From assembly GCF_026745355.1 (NCBI RefSeq), contig NC_079210.1, positions 7,681,972 through 7,745,971 on the forward strand: a DNA stretch of 64,000 nt. The letters run 5' to 3'. The translations under genes and the position numbers were made by a program. Every line of letters begins with the position of its first letter. Position 1 is the first letter of the stretch. Below the pieces are notes generated by a model, which saw only the letters and a list, made by a program, of their open reading frames with translations, searched no databases and was not told the DNA's origin. Below are positions 11,687 through 22,029 of this stretch, piece by piece. This DNA is from Beta vulgaris subsp. vulgaris. Taxonomy: Eukaryota; Streptophyta; Magnoliopsida; Caryophyllales; Amaranthaceae.

Positions 11687-12821
11687 TCTCTATTATATAA
11701 GGGAAGGGGGGAGCAATGGTGTCCTCTTTTGAAATGCCTATTTTGCCCCCCTTTCCTTTACAAATTACAAAAGGAATGTTAAATCAAATCGGCACTCAAA
11801 GAAAACTACCGAAAATCAATTTACAACACTCACTCACAAATCACTTAAAAGAAGAAACTTTACAAATCACTCATACAATTGAGAAAATCACGTTATAAAA
11901 ATCACGCAAATCATGATCACTCAAATAATCAGGAAACTTTATTAAAACTTAAAATTAACATACAAACTTAAACTAATAACCTAGAACGTCAACACATACA
12001 AAAACATTTACAAAAATTTACTTACAAATCACTATTCTCAAGAACCATTCAAATTAATGGTGGGTCATGATAAAAAAGAGAGGTGTATTTGTAATGAAAT
12101 TAGAAATTAGAAGTTAGACAAGAAAAAAAATTATTTACTTTTTTTAATAGTGTTTCTTATATATAATGAAACTTTTACATTTATTTGGACCTATCTTTTT
12201 CTATTATATAATAGCGATTAATTATCAAGGTATTTATGTAAAATATCATTCAAGAATTAAAGTACAACATATCTCTGTTATATAAGGGAGGGGGGGGGGC
12301 GGGAGCTATTGTGACCCCGAATGAAGAGACAATGTTACCCCCTTCCCATTCTAAATTACATATTCACTTACAAATCAAAGGGGGCTTCAAACAAAAATAC
12401 CAAAAATATAATTATAACAATCACTCACAAGTCAACTAAAATGAGGAAACTTTACAAAAACTTAAAAATTAACTTTCTACAACCTATGAAAAAATTGACT
12501 TGAAATCAAAGTGTCCACTTTCTTTACAATTTATGAAGTACTGTACTTAATTCAAAAATCAACTAAAAAATTATAATATTAGAAATCATAAATAAATTCA
12601 AAAAAATTTCTATTTTGTTCATAGAATTTAACTTTGAAAAGTAATAAAAAAAAACGAATGGTGAGAGGCTTAAGTGACAAAAACTAAACCAATCAAATTT
12701 TGCATCTAAAAACAATTATACTTCGTATGTCTAATGTTCAAATTTTGACTCTTATGCCGAAGAAAATAGAGTTTCTGTTTTGAAAAAAATTCAAGCACGC
12801 ATCGCGTGCAAAAAATTCTAG
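11687..12821 (+). mobile_element. Helitron(s): two 5' ends and one 3' end
   Basis: A Helitron-type 5' end (TCTCTATTATATAAGGG) starts at 11687 after an A. The 3' end is a hairpin GCACGC-ATC-GCGTGC (12795-12809) followed by AAAAAATTCTAG and then T, so the insertion is between A and T. A second related 5' end (TCTCTGTTATATAAGGG) starts at 12272, also after an A. The sequence after each start is similar, so the region is probably two related copies in tandem or nested, with the upstream copy having lost its 3' end. No Rep/helicase coding is present; both are non-autonomous. Confidence 0.7.
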
Positions 12822-14175
12822 TAATTACAAATTAAAAGTAATCGCTTATAATTACAAAAAGTAACCACTTAGTATTGAAAAGCAACACGTTTTTAGTTTT
12901 TATGAATAAATGAGATTACTTTAAATATATAATGGGGTTACTTATGAACTAAGGGGTTACTTATACTTTTATTATGGTTACTTTTTATAAATATTTCAAG
13001 CTATTATATAATAATTAGAAGTAACTCATTAACATTACAAAAAGTAACCCCTAGTTATAGTAAAAGTAACCCCTAGTTATAGCAAAAGTAACCCCCTTAT
13101 AGTTACAAAAAGTAACATATACTTTCAGCAAAAGTAACTCCTAGTTATAGTAAAAGTAACCCCTAGTTATAGCATAAATAACCTATACTTTCAATAAAAG
13201 TAATCCCTATTTATCGTAAAAGTAATCTCTATTTATAAAAAAAGTAACCCCCTTATAGTTACAAAAAGTAACCTATACTTTCAGTAAAGGTAACCCCTTA
13301 AATTTCTTAAAGGTAACTCTTAAATATTAGGTTTAACACCAAAATATAACTCTGATTTTTAGAAAAAGTAACTCTAATTTTGGGAAAAAGTAATTCTAAT
13401 TTTTAGAAAAGTAACTCTGATTTTTAGAAAAAAGTAACTCCAATTTCAGAAAAGTATTTCCAATTTTTAGAAAAATAACCCTAAGATTTCTTAAAAGTAA
13501 CTCTGATTTTCTGAAAGATAATAATAATTGTATGTAAGATTTCTAAGAAGTAACCCCTAAAAAGTAATCCTAATTTTCAGAAAAAGTAACCCTAAGATTG
13601 GGTAGTAGTAACCCAAAAAATAGCCTTTTTTAAAAAAATTTTATTTTTATTTTTCTAAAATAAGTTTTCTTTAATTTTCTAAAATAAGTATGTAGCATAA
13701 ACAATTCTTTCATATGTAACCCCTAAATAATACACTGTAACCCAAAGTATTAAGAAAAAGTAACTCAAATATTAAGAAAAGGTAATCCTAATATTTTCTA
13801 AAATAATAATAATTCTTATTAGAAATAACACAAGCATATGCAATAAGTAATGGTAAAATTTCTTAGAAGTAACTTTAATGTTAATTAAAAGTAATACTAA
13901 GACTTCCTAACAATAACTCAAGTTACCTATGTATGAGATGTTAGTGTTATTTTATCTATTCTAGAAAATTAGGGCTACTTTTAAAACATTCGAAGGTTAC
14001 GTTTTTTTTGAAAATTATAGATGGTTATTTTGTCATTTTGTGGGATACTTTTATCTAATTTTGAGGTTACTTTTTCTGAAAACTATGACATTTTCTTTGG
14101 GTTACTTTTAAGAAATCTTCAGGTTACTTGTTTATAATATGGAGTTACCTTTTTTTTAAAAAAAAAAATAGGTTT
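12822..14175 (+). repeat. AAGTAACCC degenerate repeat field, part 2, with an orientation switch
   Basis: Dozens of imperfect AAAAGTAACCCCTAGTTATAG-like units run to about 13920. From about 13965 to 14175 the core appears in the opposite sense (GGTTACTTTTNNGAAA). The field therefore has long inverted arms of unequal length. No coding frame runs through it. Confidence 0.7.
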
Positions 14176-14814
14176 ACTTTTTCCCCAAAAATCTCCGCAT
14201 CGAACAAATAATTTTCTTTGTCTTCATTACCATTGACAAAAAATTTCTCTAGCCAAACTACTTTATCTTCTTCCCATTAAATTCAACAAAAACACATATT
14301 GAGGGAGAAAATCGCAAGAGAGAGAAAGAAAAAATTCACGATGTGGAGAGAGAAAGTAGTGATAGTTAACGCTAAATTTTTTGGTAATGGTGATGGAGAG
14401 AGAGATGAAAAGTGGAAAGGAAGGATAATTTTTTTTGGTGACAGTGATGAAGAGAAGGAAAATGACTAGGAGTCAGGCGATGGTGGTGTGAGGAGAGAAA
14501 ATGGTGTGGAGAGAGGAAGTGGTGAGGAGGGAGAAAGTTGATGTGTGCGTGAATGCTGTGGATGTTAAGTTTTATGGAAAGCTTAACAATGAAATTTAAA
14601 TAAACGGAAATATCTGATTTTTATTAACACCTTAAAATGTAAATTATAAGGTGGCCACACCATTAGTTATAGGTGTGGCCAACCACATATAAATGTTTGT
14701 GTAATACAAAAGGCCCTACGATGTGGAATTCTTTAGACAACCTATTAGACCAAAACGTATATCGAATTCCTACATTCCAAAACTATTGTTTTGCTCATTG
14801 TTAATTTTTTTTTC

Positions 14815-15115
14815 TTAGGAGTCGTTTGGTTGAAGTTGGGAAGTATAGCTTCCCTTGAATTTACATTACCCATGAAATTTAATTTCCAAGGAAGTACAAT
14901 TTTTTGTTTGGTTGAATATGGAAAATTATATTTCCTATGAGAATTTTCACTTACCTAGGGGGGCTTAGGTAAGTTATTTCCTCCATTTGTAGGAAATAGA
15001 ACTTCTAGGAAGTTCTACTTCCCATGTTTTTGCCAACCAAACAACAACACATATACCTACTTCCTAGGAATTCTTATTTCCCATGTATTTGAAAGTTAAC
15101 CAAACACTTAGAGTT
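14815..15115. mobile_element. Probable MITE or insertion with GTTTGGTTG ends
   Basis: The segment begins 'gtcgtttggttgaag' and ends 'gttaaccaaacacttag', with repeated internal GTTTGGTTG and CAACCAAAC and several TTCCCATG words. This resembles common plant MITEs with TTTGGTT/AACCAAA termini. No target duplication was confirmed. Confidence 0.4.
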
Positions 15116-15158
15116 TTAAAAAGGAGTAATGAGATTAAAAATAACCTTGGGTATAGAT

Positions 15159-16858
15159 TGATAGACCACAAAACTATACACTAGGGGAAAAAAAGGAAGG
15201 GCTGCGCAGGAAGGGTTGCGCTTTTTCCACAAGCGCAACCCTACTAGTGAAGGGCTGCGCTTTTCTTCAACACCGCAGCCCTACATAACAGAAGGGTTGT
15301 GCCTTTGAAGAAAAGCACAGCCCTTCACTTAGTATGGCTGCGCTTGTAGAAAAAGCGCAGCCCTTTTTACATTCAGAAGGGCTGCGCTTTTTCTACAAGC
15401 GCAACCCTACTAAGTGAAGGGCTGCGCTTTTCTTCAAAGGCGCAACCCTTCTGTTTTGTAGGGCTACGCTTTTCTTCAAAGGTGCAGCCCTTCTGTTATG
15501 TAGGGTTGCGTTTTTGAAACAAGCGCAACCCTTCTTAAAAAAATTTGAAATAATAAATTCCCGGGCTTCAAATATTAAGCGGGCTTCAAATATTATCCCT
15601 CCTTCTCTCTCCTCTCTCACGTCCCTCCTCCCTTTTCCTCCTTCTCTCTCCTCTCTCACGTCCCTCCTCCCTTCCTTTTCCTCCTTCTCTCTCATCCTCT
15701 CTTCTCTCTCAAAAACTCCCAGAAACGCGACAAAAAACCTGAAATGATTTGCACTAATCGGGCCGACGGAGTCTGATTGCCTATTGTGATACTTTTTCGG
15801 AAACGGAACGGGCCAACGAGTCAAACTCACCGCTATGCCGTGATGTATTGGCTTTTTAAGCCATCCGAGTTCGTTTAAGGCTCGAAATAGGCATTTTAAG
15901 TATTTTCGAATTTTATTATTTCCTTAATTACGTATAAGGGTTTTGTTTTACGTATTTAAACATTATTGGGTCAATGTTTGGAGGCAGTTTTTGACTTTTC
16001 AGATCTATAATTTCTTAATCTTTGTTTTGATTAATGTTCTTGTATTTTCATATCTATAATTTTTTCTCTTCTGTATTTTAGTTTTTGTTCTTTTTTTTTC
16101 ATTTTCGTTCTTATTTTTTCGTTTTCATTTCGTTCTTTTTTTTGTTTTGGGTTTAGTTGCATTGTAGAATTCTCTATCCTGCCCGTCGTAACGTAAAACC
16201 AGTTAATCCTGTTTGTGCAATTATGTGATAACATTTTTTGATTACCTGTTTTAGTTTTAGTTTTCCTGACCATATTTCCTATTCCCCTTTTAGGTTTGGA
16301 TGGTTTGCTTTAAAGTTTAATGCAAATGGTAAAATTCAGAAAATGTGAGATTAATATATGAGTAAAAAAATGTCAAGAAAAACAAAAAAAAAAATTATCT
16401 TTTTTTCGGTAGGAAGCTGCGCTTTTACCTAAAAAGCGCAGCCCTTCTAAGCTTGAAGGGCTGCGTTTGAAAAGCGCAGCCCTACTTAAAAAATGAAGGG
16501 CTGCTATTGAAAGGGGTGCTGTTAAAAAGCGCAGCCCTAAGGGCCTTTTTTAGCGCAGCCCTTCCTTATTTTTCCACTAGTGATATCTACGCCTCAACCA
16601 TCAGTTTAAACTTTTAGTTGAGTGGAATTGGTCCTTTGACATGGTATCAAAGCCAGCGTTACATACATGTCATGAGATCAAATCTCATCCACTTAGTTCT
16701 TACTAAGTTGAATATCTAGCACCAAGTACTCACGTATGAGGGTGTTGTATTAACACTTCAAACCCAAAGGACTCTTGCGCGAGGGGTGATATAGTATAAA
16801 ACTATTTCCGGGACCTCAACCATCAGCTTAAACTTTTGATTGAGTCGTTCCTTTGACA
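15159..16858 (+). mobile_element. TRIM 1 (miniature LTR element) split by CACTA 1
   Basis: The primer-binding site TGGTATCAAAGCC lies at 16642-16654, directly after an LTR end (CCTTTGACA, 16641). The second LTR is 16787-16858 (72 bp, TGATATAGTA to TTTGACA), preceded by a purine tract GCGAGGGG. The first LTR begins near 15159 and is interrupted after 19 bases by CACTA 1. With that insertion removed, 'aaactatatctacgcctcaacc' aligns with 'aaactatttccgggacctcaacc' of the second LTR. The internal part is only about 130 bp and non-coding, typical of TRIMs. Confidence 0.7.
15179..16582. mobile_element. CACTA (EnSpm) 1, non-autonomous, 1404 bp
   Basis: The ends are CACTAGGGGAAAAA...GGAAGGGCTGCGC on the left and the inverse of CACTAGTGGAAAAAT...GGAAGGGCTGCGC on the right. 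The 3-bp target duplication is ATA (15176-15178 and 16583-16585). Many direct and inverted copies of AGGGCTGCGCTTTT fill 15200-15540 and 16410-16565, the subterminal repeats typical of CACTA elements. No transposase is present. The interior (about 15750-16000) carries a segment also found at 22570-22810. Confidence 0.9.
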
Positions 16859-16990
16859 TATAATACATAATACATTCGAATATATATATTATAAGTTGCA
16901 CTATTAAACAACATAGAATGCATTATAATCTAAATATAAAATTTAATTTACCAATAATTTGAAGGTGACTGATCCTGATAAAAATCGTAC

Positions 16991-17043
16991 GAATACATGA
17001 GACATATTTTTTTGTTTTGATAACTGAATACATGAGACATATT
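16991..17043. repeat. Short poly(T) insertion between 18-bp direct repeats
   Basis: GAATACATGAGACATATT occurs at 16991-17008 and at 17026-17043 without mismatch. The 17 bases between are TTTTTGTTTTGATAACT. This is another candidate tail-only retroinsertion. Confidence 0.6.
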
Positions 17044-17861
17044 GTACTCGAAGAAAATCTTATTTTCACTTTGGGCCCTGAGAGCTTTTGACACCAATAG
17101 TTGTTTAACCAATCCAGGGCTTTAGTAACCACTAATTGCTCGTCACACACGAGCAATTTTTCGTGATCATTCATTCATACATGTTTGATGCAAAGATAGA
17201 TAAAAAGGAGGCGTGCATTGCTTCTTGCTTGTATAATATTAATTGGTTAATTATAAAGAAAAAGTTTGTGTCTGGGAATGTGTTTGTTTTCCAAATTAAT
17301 TATGTGAAAGAAGTTGAAGCTTTGTCATCTGAAGGCGAACTTAATCGAAATGTTCAAAACTGATACGTGAGAGATGACGATAAACAACCTATCATATGCA
17401 TTAAAAATGGAGTGTCATTACCATAAAGTTCAGAAAAGAGACAACATGATGATAGTGACAACAACATAGAAAGAGACTCAGTAATTAACAACAATTATAT
17501 AATTTTGACCGAGATAATGCATAATTAAATAGCCCTATAATTTTACATAGTGCTATTTAGTTAATCCTTTTTAGACAACGTAATTTGTTTCTCTTTTTCT
17601 TCTAGTCCCCACTTAGAGATCACAAGTGCTTTTAATTTTTTTAAACAAAGCAATTATTTGAAGGAAGCAAAAACCTAAAAATCCCTTGTACTATATGTAC
17701 TGCTGTTTTATAAGACATAGAAGCTAAGGAAGGTGGTACTTGGGGGAGAAGTCAACTATATCAAAACCCTAAAACAACCACTTTTTTCAAACTCTACTAT
17801 CCAAAAAAACAGAAATCTGTAGGAAAAACTAACCCTATATAAGCTTAAGAAATTTTTTGAG
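17044..17861 (+). promoter_or_regulatory. Upstream region of STOP-like gene 1
   Basis: No gene is supported here. The segment from about 17340 is similar in order and wording to the DNA upstream of STOP-like gene 2 (from about 61847). The best-conserved block is at 17364-17386. A TATATAA word at 17836-17842 lies only 20 bases before the ATG, too close to be relied on as a TATA box. Confidence 0.5.
17364..17386 (+). promoter_or_regulatory. Conserved upstream block (ACGTG plus TGACG), gene 1 copy
   Basis: ACGTGAGAGATGACG followed by ATAAACA matches 61874-61896 upstream of gene 2, with two differences in 23 bases. It contains ACGTG (core of G-box/ABRE sites) and TGACG (core of TGA/as-1 bZIP sites). 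Both blocks lie about 480-500 bp before their ATG. Regulatory function is inferred from conservation and motif content only. Confidence 0.5.
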
Positions 17862-18977
17862 ATGGTTCTTCAAGAAGAAATCTATTGTTTTAGCAACACC
17901 ATCGACACGGCCGAGGGCGGTGGCCAGCCAAGCTACTTGTACCATGGTGTATTCGGAACTAGTGTCGACGGCGGGGCTGGATCATCTGAGACACCGCTAA
18001 GCTCCGTCCGTTTCAACCTATCCTTGTTGAGGGAAAAGGTCAACGAGGTTGAATCATTTGTTAACATCTTTAAAGAAAACAATCCAAATAGTGCTCATCA
18101 ACCAGTTGATCAGTTGACCTCTTCCATGGCTTATACAAGCATAGCCTTCCTAATGCAAGAGATCATCGAGACTGCCTCATCGATGATGCTTAAGTGCCAA
18201 GAAATGGCGCTCGGTTCGACACAAATGGGTAGCAACAACGAGGTGCCACAATCTATGCAAATACCGGATGTTGGTGTTGAAGAGTTTAGTACTATCGGAG
18301 TTGATGAGAGTAGCAATAATAGTAATCAAGGGTTTTGGGGTGGAGATAGCTATTATAACTTGTACATACATAGTACAAGTTATAATAACAACCACCAAAG
18401 GAGCAACGACGGTACAAATGCAACGGACACCGCGGTGCAAGAGGAGGAGGAAAACGGTAATCAAGAGTGGGATGTGGTGGAGATAGATGCGGCGGATCTA
18501 CTAGCAAGGTTGATTCACTATTGCCAAGTATGTAGCCGAGGGTTCAAGCGAGAGACGAATTTGAGGATGCACATGAGGGCTCATGGAGATAAGTACAAGG
18601 CAAGTCTTAACATCAACACCGGCGGCAACAACGAAAGAAACAAGGCGACGAAACCGCCGAGGAAGTATTCGTGCCCGCAAAATGGTTGTAGATGGAACAA
18701 GAATCATGTCAAGTTTCAACCTCTAAAGTCGATTGTGTGTGTGAAAAACCACTATAAGAGGAGTCATTGTCCCAAGATGTTTATGTGCAAGAGGTGTAAC
18801 CAAAAGCAATTTGCCGTGCTTTCGGATTTGAAGACGCATGAGAACAATTGTGGGGATATCAAATGGTATTGCTCTTGTGGTACCACTTTCTCTAAGAAGG
18901 ATAAGCTCATTGATCATGTTGCTTTGTTTGTTGGACATACACCTTTGATTAATCCCTCTACTTTGCAATTTGCATAA
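17862..18977 (+). CDS. STOP2-like C2H2 zinc-finger transcription factor (copy 1)
   Basis: This single-exon gene encodes 371 residues of the STOP1/STOP2 family. In Arabidopsis these nuclear factors control genes for proton and aluminium tolerance; STOP2 has a similar length, STOP1 is longer. The N-terminal half carries a short helical segment (SLLREKVNEVESFVNIF, about 55-71). A conserved DAADLLARLIHYC precedes four zinc fingers. ZF1 is C221-x2-C224-x12-H237-x3-H241. Then come the long finger in KYSCPQNGCRWNKNHVKFQ, a third finger (MCKRCNQKQFAVLSDLKTH), and a fourth of CSC type ending in HVALFVGH. The ATG context TTTTTTGAG-ATG is matched at gene 2. The same motifs fit the STOP1 subfamily generally, so the STOP2 label rests on length and lack of introns. 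Confidence 0.9.
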   Translation: MVLQEEIYCFSNTIDTAEGGGQPSYLYHGVFGTSVDGGAGSSETPLSSVRFNLSLLREKVNEVESFVNIFKENNPNSAHQPVDQLTSSMAYTSIAFLMQEIIETASSMMLKCQEMALGSTQMGSNNEVPQSMQIPDVGVEEFSTIGVDESSNNSNQGFWGGDSYYNLYIHSTSYNNNHQRSNDGTNATDTAVQEEEENGNQEWDVVEIDAADLLARLIHYCQVCSRGFKRETNLRMHMRAHGDKYKASLNINTGGNNERNKATKPPRKYSCPQNGCRWNKNHVKFQPLKSIVCVKNHYKRSHCPKMFMCKRCNQKQFAVLSDLKTHENNCGDIKWYCSCGTTFSKKDKLIDHVALFVGHTPLINPSTLQFA

Positions 18978-19702
18978 CAGGTAATAAAGTTGTCTGATTT
19001 TAAAACCCTTAATACTTATATTAGCCTTTAATTTTATGATTTTACTATTATTTGTTTTCGATCTATGTGGTAAACGAATTGTCTGACTTAAACTAAATCT
19101 GGCTTTCATTATATGCATCTAATTCCTAATTCAAAGTTATAATTCACGAAGTCCTTCATACTAACTAGATAAGGTATAATTTGCTAGACAATAATCAATT
19201 AACTAATACCCAACCAAATGCAATGTAGTTTAAAGTTGAATTGAATCTTAATTTAAATAACCTAATGACAAAAGTCTTGACTCCACCCATTACATCCAAG
19301 TGATTTGAAATTAACGATGTACCATGTAATTCATCCCAACATCTAATCAATATATACCCTAATATGATGTAGCATAAATTCGAATCAAATTCACAATAAC
19401 TCGAACCGAACCATAACAATTCACTTGATACTTTCTAAGCTTTGATAAAATTCACACGGCACCAATACCATAAGTGTTTATCATTTACACTACCCCTATT
19501 AGTTTTAGTTGATAGAGCACCATAAGAGCAATTAGCATTTCACCTTCCGTTACAATTTATACAATTTTCTTAGGTCACAAAAATAGTTCATGAATTGCTA
19601 ACAACAAAAATTCACAACCTAATCAAATATTGGAGTTGTAGTCATATATAATTACCATATGTATACACCTTTTTAGAAGTTAGGTCTTTTTAATGAAAAC
19701 AA
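18978..19702. other. 3' flank of STOP-like gene 1
   Basis: AT-rich sequence without a supported gene. AGGTAAT follows the stop codon within a few bases, as at gene 2, and might be a 5' splice site of a 3'-UTR intron. No clear poly(A) site was identified. Confidence 0.45.
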
Positions 19703-19965
19703 CTAGTTATTAGGCCCGGGCTACGCCTCGGGTAAGAAAAATTTTATTTATTAATATTGTACTTTGATATGATAGCACTAAATACAACTTGGTCTAGTGG
19801 TTAAAACTTTAGTATATGAACTTGAGGTCACGGTATCACAACCTATACTATGCAATTTCTAACTTTTTTTATTGTACATAGATTACATGAACTAAAATTC
19901 CTTAGGGAGAGCGCCACGTGGCACCGTTCCTGGTTTACGCACGCCTTTTAATATATTAGTATAGA
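19703..19965 (-). mobile_element. Helitron, non-autonomous, 263 bp
   Basis: On the minus strand it begins TCTATACTAATATATTAAAAGG and ends with the hairpin CCCGAGGC-GTA-GCCCGGG followed by CTAATAACTAG. It is inserted between A and T with no target duplication. The interior has a tRNA-like A-box (TGGTCTAGTGGTTAAAAC) on the + strand. Confidence 0.85.
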
Positions 19966-20136
19966 TGTAATGAATTTGTTTCATAAGAAACCAAATGAAT
20001 ATATCGACATTTAGAAATCATGACTTAAGCTTTAACTTGGAAGATTCTTCCAAGTCCATATGTGACTCTAGTGCTCTTGATAATCACTGCTTATATTGAC
20101 ATATACACAGTGGCAAAAAAAAAAAAGTACAACATA

Positions 20137-20385
20137 CTTCCTCCGCTCCATAATAACTGAAACACTTACTATTTTAGAACGTTTCAAAATAAGTGAAACA
20201 TATCTTAAATGGAAAAAAAGAAAGTTATAAAATGACAACAATACTCATCACAAACTTGTTTGGTTTGCTTTTTTCTCTCCTTTTAATAATGAAAAGGGTA
20301 TTCATGACTTTTTGCCTTTTGAAAGTGATGTTTATTAAATTTTGTACCCAATCCTTATGTTTCTCTTATTATGGAACACACGAAG
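20137..20385. mobile_element. Stowaway-like MITE, 249 bp
   Basis: The left end CTTCCTCCGCTCCATAATAA matches the inverted right end (CTTCGTGTGTTCCATAATAA), and TA flanks both sides (20135-20136, 20386-20387). Confidence 0.7.
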
Positions 20386-21031
20386 TATTGGTCTTTGTCC
20401 CATCGGTATGACGGACATAAAATCTTGCGTAATTAAAGGCATACTGAAACCAACCAAGGTTTGATGTATGACGTTGGGGATTCACTTTTTAAATTTAAGA
20501 TTACAAGGTCTAGTCCTCTTAATTATGATACTCATGAAGTGGGATCCTTGGATCTTTTCCCCTAACTCTTAACGGTTGGAGTTTATGATGCAAATAGAAA
20601 TTGAGTGGGGAATTTTTTTAAAAATGGAAGATTCGGGCTTTACCAAAGGATACCAGCAAGAATTTTTTCCCTACTCTCTTTGCTTTACCAGGTAGCTCAG
20701 GGGGATGGTTCCAAACATGCTTTTCGATTATTCAAGTCCAAGTCCAATTTCCTCTTTTTACACTCGTATAAATAATTTGCATAATCCCCTTTTTCCTATT
20801 ATTTATGACCATAAACATATTGTATGATCTCTCTTCCTTTCCTAAGATGTAACTCCAAAAAAAAAATATTTGAAAAAAAAAATTCAAAAAAAAAAACAAT
20901 TTTATTTTGAGTTCAAATTTTTTTTAGAGGGATATAACTCTAATGAATATGTGTTGTAACTCTAATAAACCAATCGTGTGGTTGAGATTCATTCTCATTT
21001 CTTATGTAAGGAGCATTCTCATGTGATCTTG

Positions 21032-21032
<1 letters not shown>
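20386..21032. other. AT-rich intergenic sequence
   Basis: No gene is visible. A short 'tagctcagggggatgg' at about 20690 resembles part of a tRNA but does not complete one. Confidence 0.5.

Positions 21033-21076
<44 letters not shown>
21033..21076. repeat. (TA)n microsatellite
   Basis: About 43 bases of uninterrupted TA repeat directly precede the first arm of a 270-bp direct repeat. Confidence 0.9.
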
Positions 21077-21079
<3 letters not shown>

Positions 21080-22029
21080 CACATACAAAATGGTTGTCCA
21101 CATTTTTCTATTTACTTCAACTAATAAGTTCTAAGTCCATATATACATGGGCCATAAACAATATTCAACATTCAAATAAGCCATGAAAAAAAGTCTACAA
21201 GAAAATGAAGATCACGAGGTCCTCGTAAGGATAAATATTTTCCCTTGTTGTATGCTTGAAAAACAACATGAACCACATAAGCATCATTTGTTGTATATAA
21301 CAGGAGCACTTATGTTGTATCTATCTAAAGAGTGAGGTCCCTGGCCCATGCATACCTTCTTGATTATTTACCGACATGCGTTTGAAATACTAGATAATAG
21401 AAATATTTGTCTTTAAATAATTTTTCCCACATAAAGATCAACATGAGCATGGTAGTGTAATTGGTTATAGTATTAGCATATCAAATGAGAGGTTATGGGT
21501 TCGAGTCTTGAAACACCAGATCATATACCGACATGCATTTGAAGTCTTTGAAAATAGAAATATTTGTTTTTAAATGATTTTTTCCCCATAAAGATCAACA
21601 TGAGCATGGTAGTGTAGTTGGTTAGTGTATTAAAATATCAAATAAGAGGTCATAGATTCGAGTCTTAACACACATTTTTATTGTTTAATGTCTTATTTGA
21701 TTGTGTGGAGCAGGGGAGAGTAAAACATGCATTTATTTGTCTTGAATTTTAGATATATATATAGATATGTTAACATACAAAATCACTGTCCACATTTATC
21801 TATTTACTTCAACTTATATGTTCTAAGTCCATATATACATGGGCCATAAACAATATTTAACATCCGAATAAGCCATGAAAAAAGTCTACAAGAAAATAAA
21901 GACCACGGGGTCCTGGTAAGGATAAATATTTTCTCTTGTTGTATGCTTGAAAAACAACATGAACCACATAAGCAACATTTGTTGTATATAACAGGAGCAC
22001 TTATGCCGTATCTATTTAAAGAGTAAGAT
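21073..22029. repeat. 270-bp direct repeat pair (21073-21336 and 21763-22029)
   Basis: The two arms share long phrases, for example 'atgggccataaacaatatt', 'catgaaaaaagtctacaag' and 'ataacaggagcacttatg', in the same order. Each arm is preceded by a TA-rich run. They flank about 430 bp that contains tandem SINE-like units. This could be a degenerate small LTR element or a local duplication; no primer site was seen. Confidence 0.65.
21361..21690 (+). repeat. Tandem tRNA-derived SINE-like units (two copies, about 158 bp each)
   Basis: Both copies contain an A-box-like GGTAGTGTA(A/G)TTGGTTA and a B-box-like GGGTTCGAGTC (second copy AGATTCGAGTC), spaced as in Pol III promoters. Both are preceded by 'accgacatgc(a/g)tttgaa' and 'ataaagatcaacatgagcat'. 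The repeated unit therefore includes non-tRNA sequence. No mature tRNA fold or acceptor stem is evident. Confidence 0.6.

Larger units (their letters stand above)
10405..14700. mobile_element. Putative composite non-autonomous element bounded by GGCCACAC palindromes
   Basis: Near the left edge GCCACACGG (417-425 of the 10-kb block) pairs with CCGTGTGGC (10434-10442). Near the right edge GGCCACACC (14653-14661) pairs with GGTGTGGCC (14672-14680). Between them are a pyrimidine-rich segment (10445-10620), a low-complexity part that looks like a plant leader or intron (10650-11130), an AAGTAACCC repeat field, Helitron sequence, and a purine-rich segment (14290-14560). This looks like one large hairpin-ended element, but I could not prove terminal repeats or a target duplication. 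The boundaries are estimates. Confidence 0.35.

Noticed and set aside
15393..15830. A 145-codon minus-strand frame across the CACTA 1 subterminal repeats
   Set aside because: It translates GGGCTGCGC repeats and a C/T-rich run; repeated AAPLKKSVAL-like text is an artefact of the repeats.
15200..16565. CRISPR-like array from the regularly repeated GGGCTGCGCTTTT units
   Set aside because: Repeats occur in both orientations with irregular spacing inside a CACTA element of a plant genome.
20690..20750. tRNA-like 'tagctcagggggatgg'
   Set aside because: No B-box at the right distance and no acceptor stem; not a tRNA gene.
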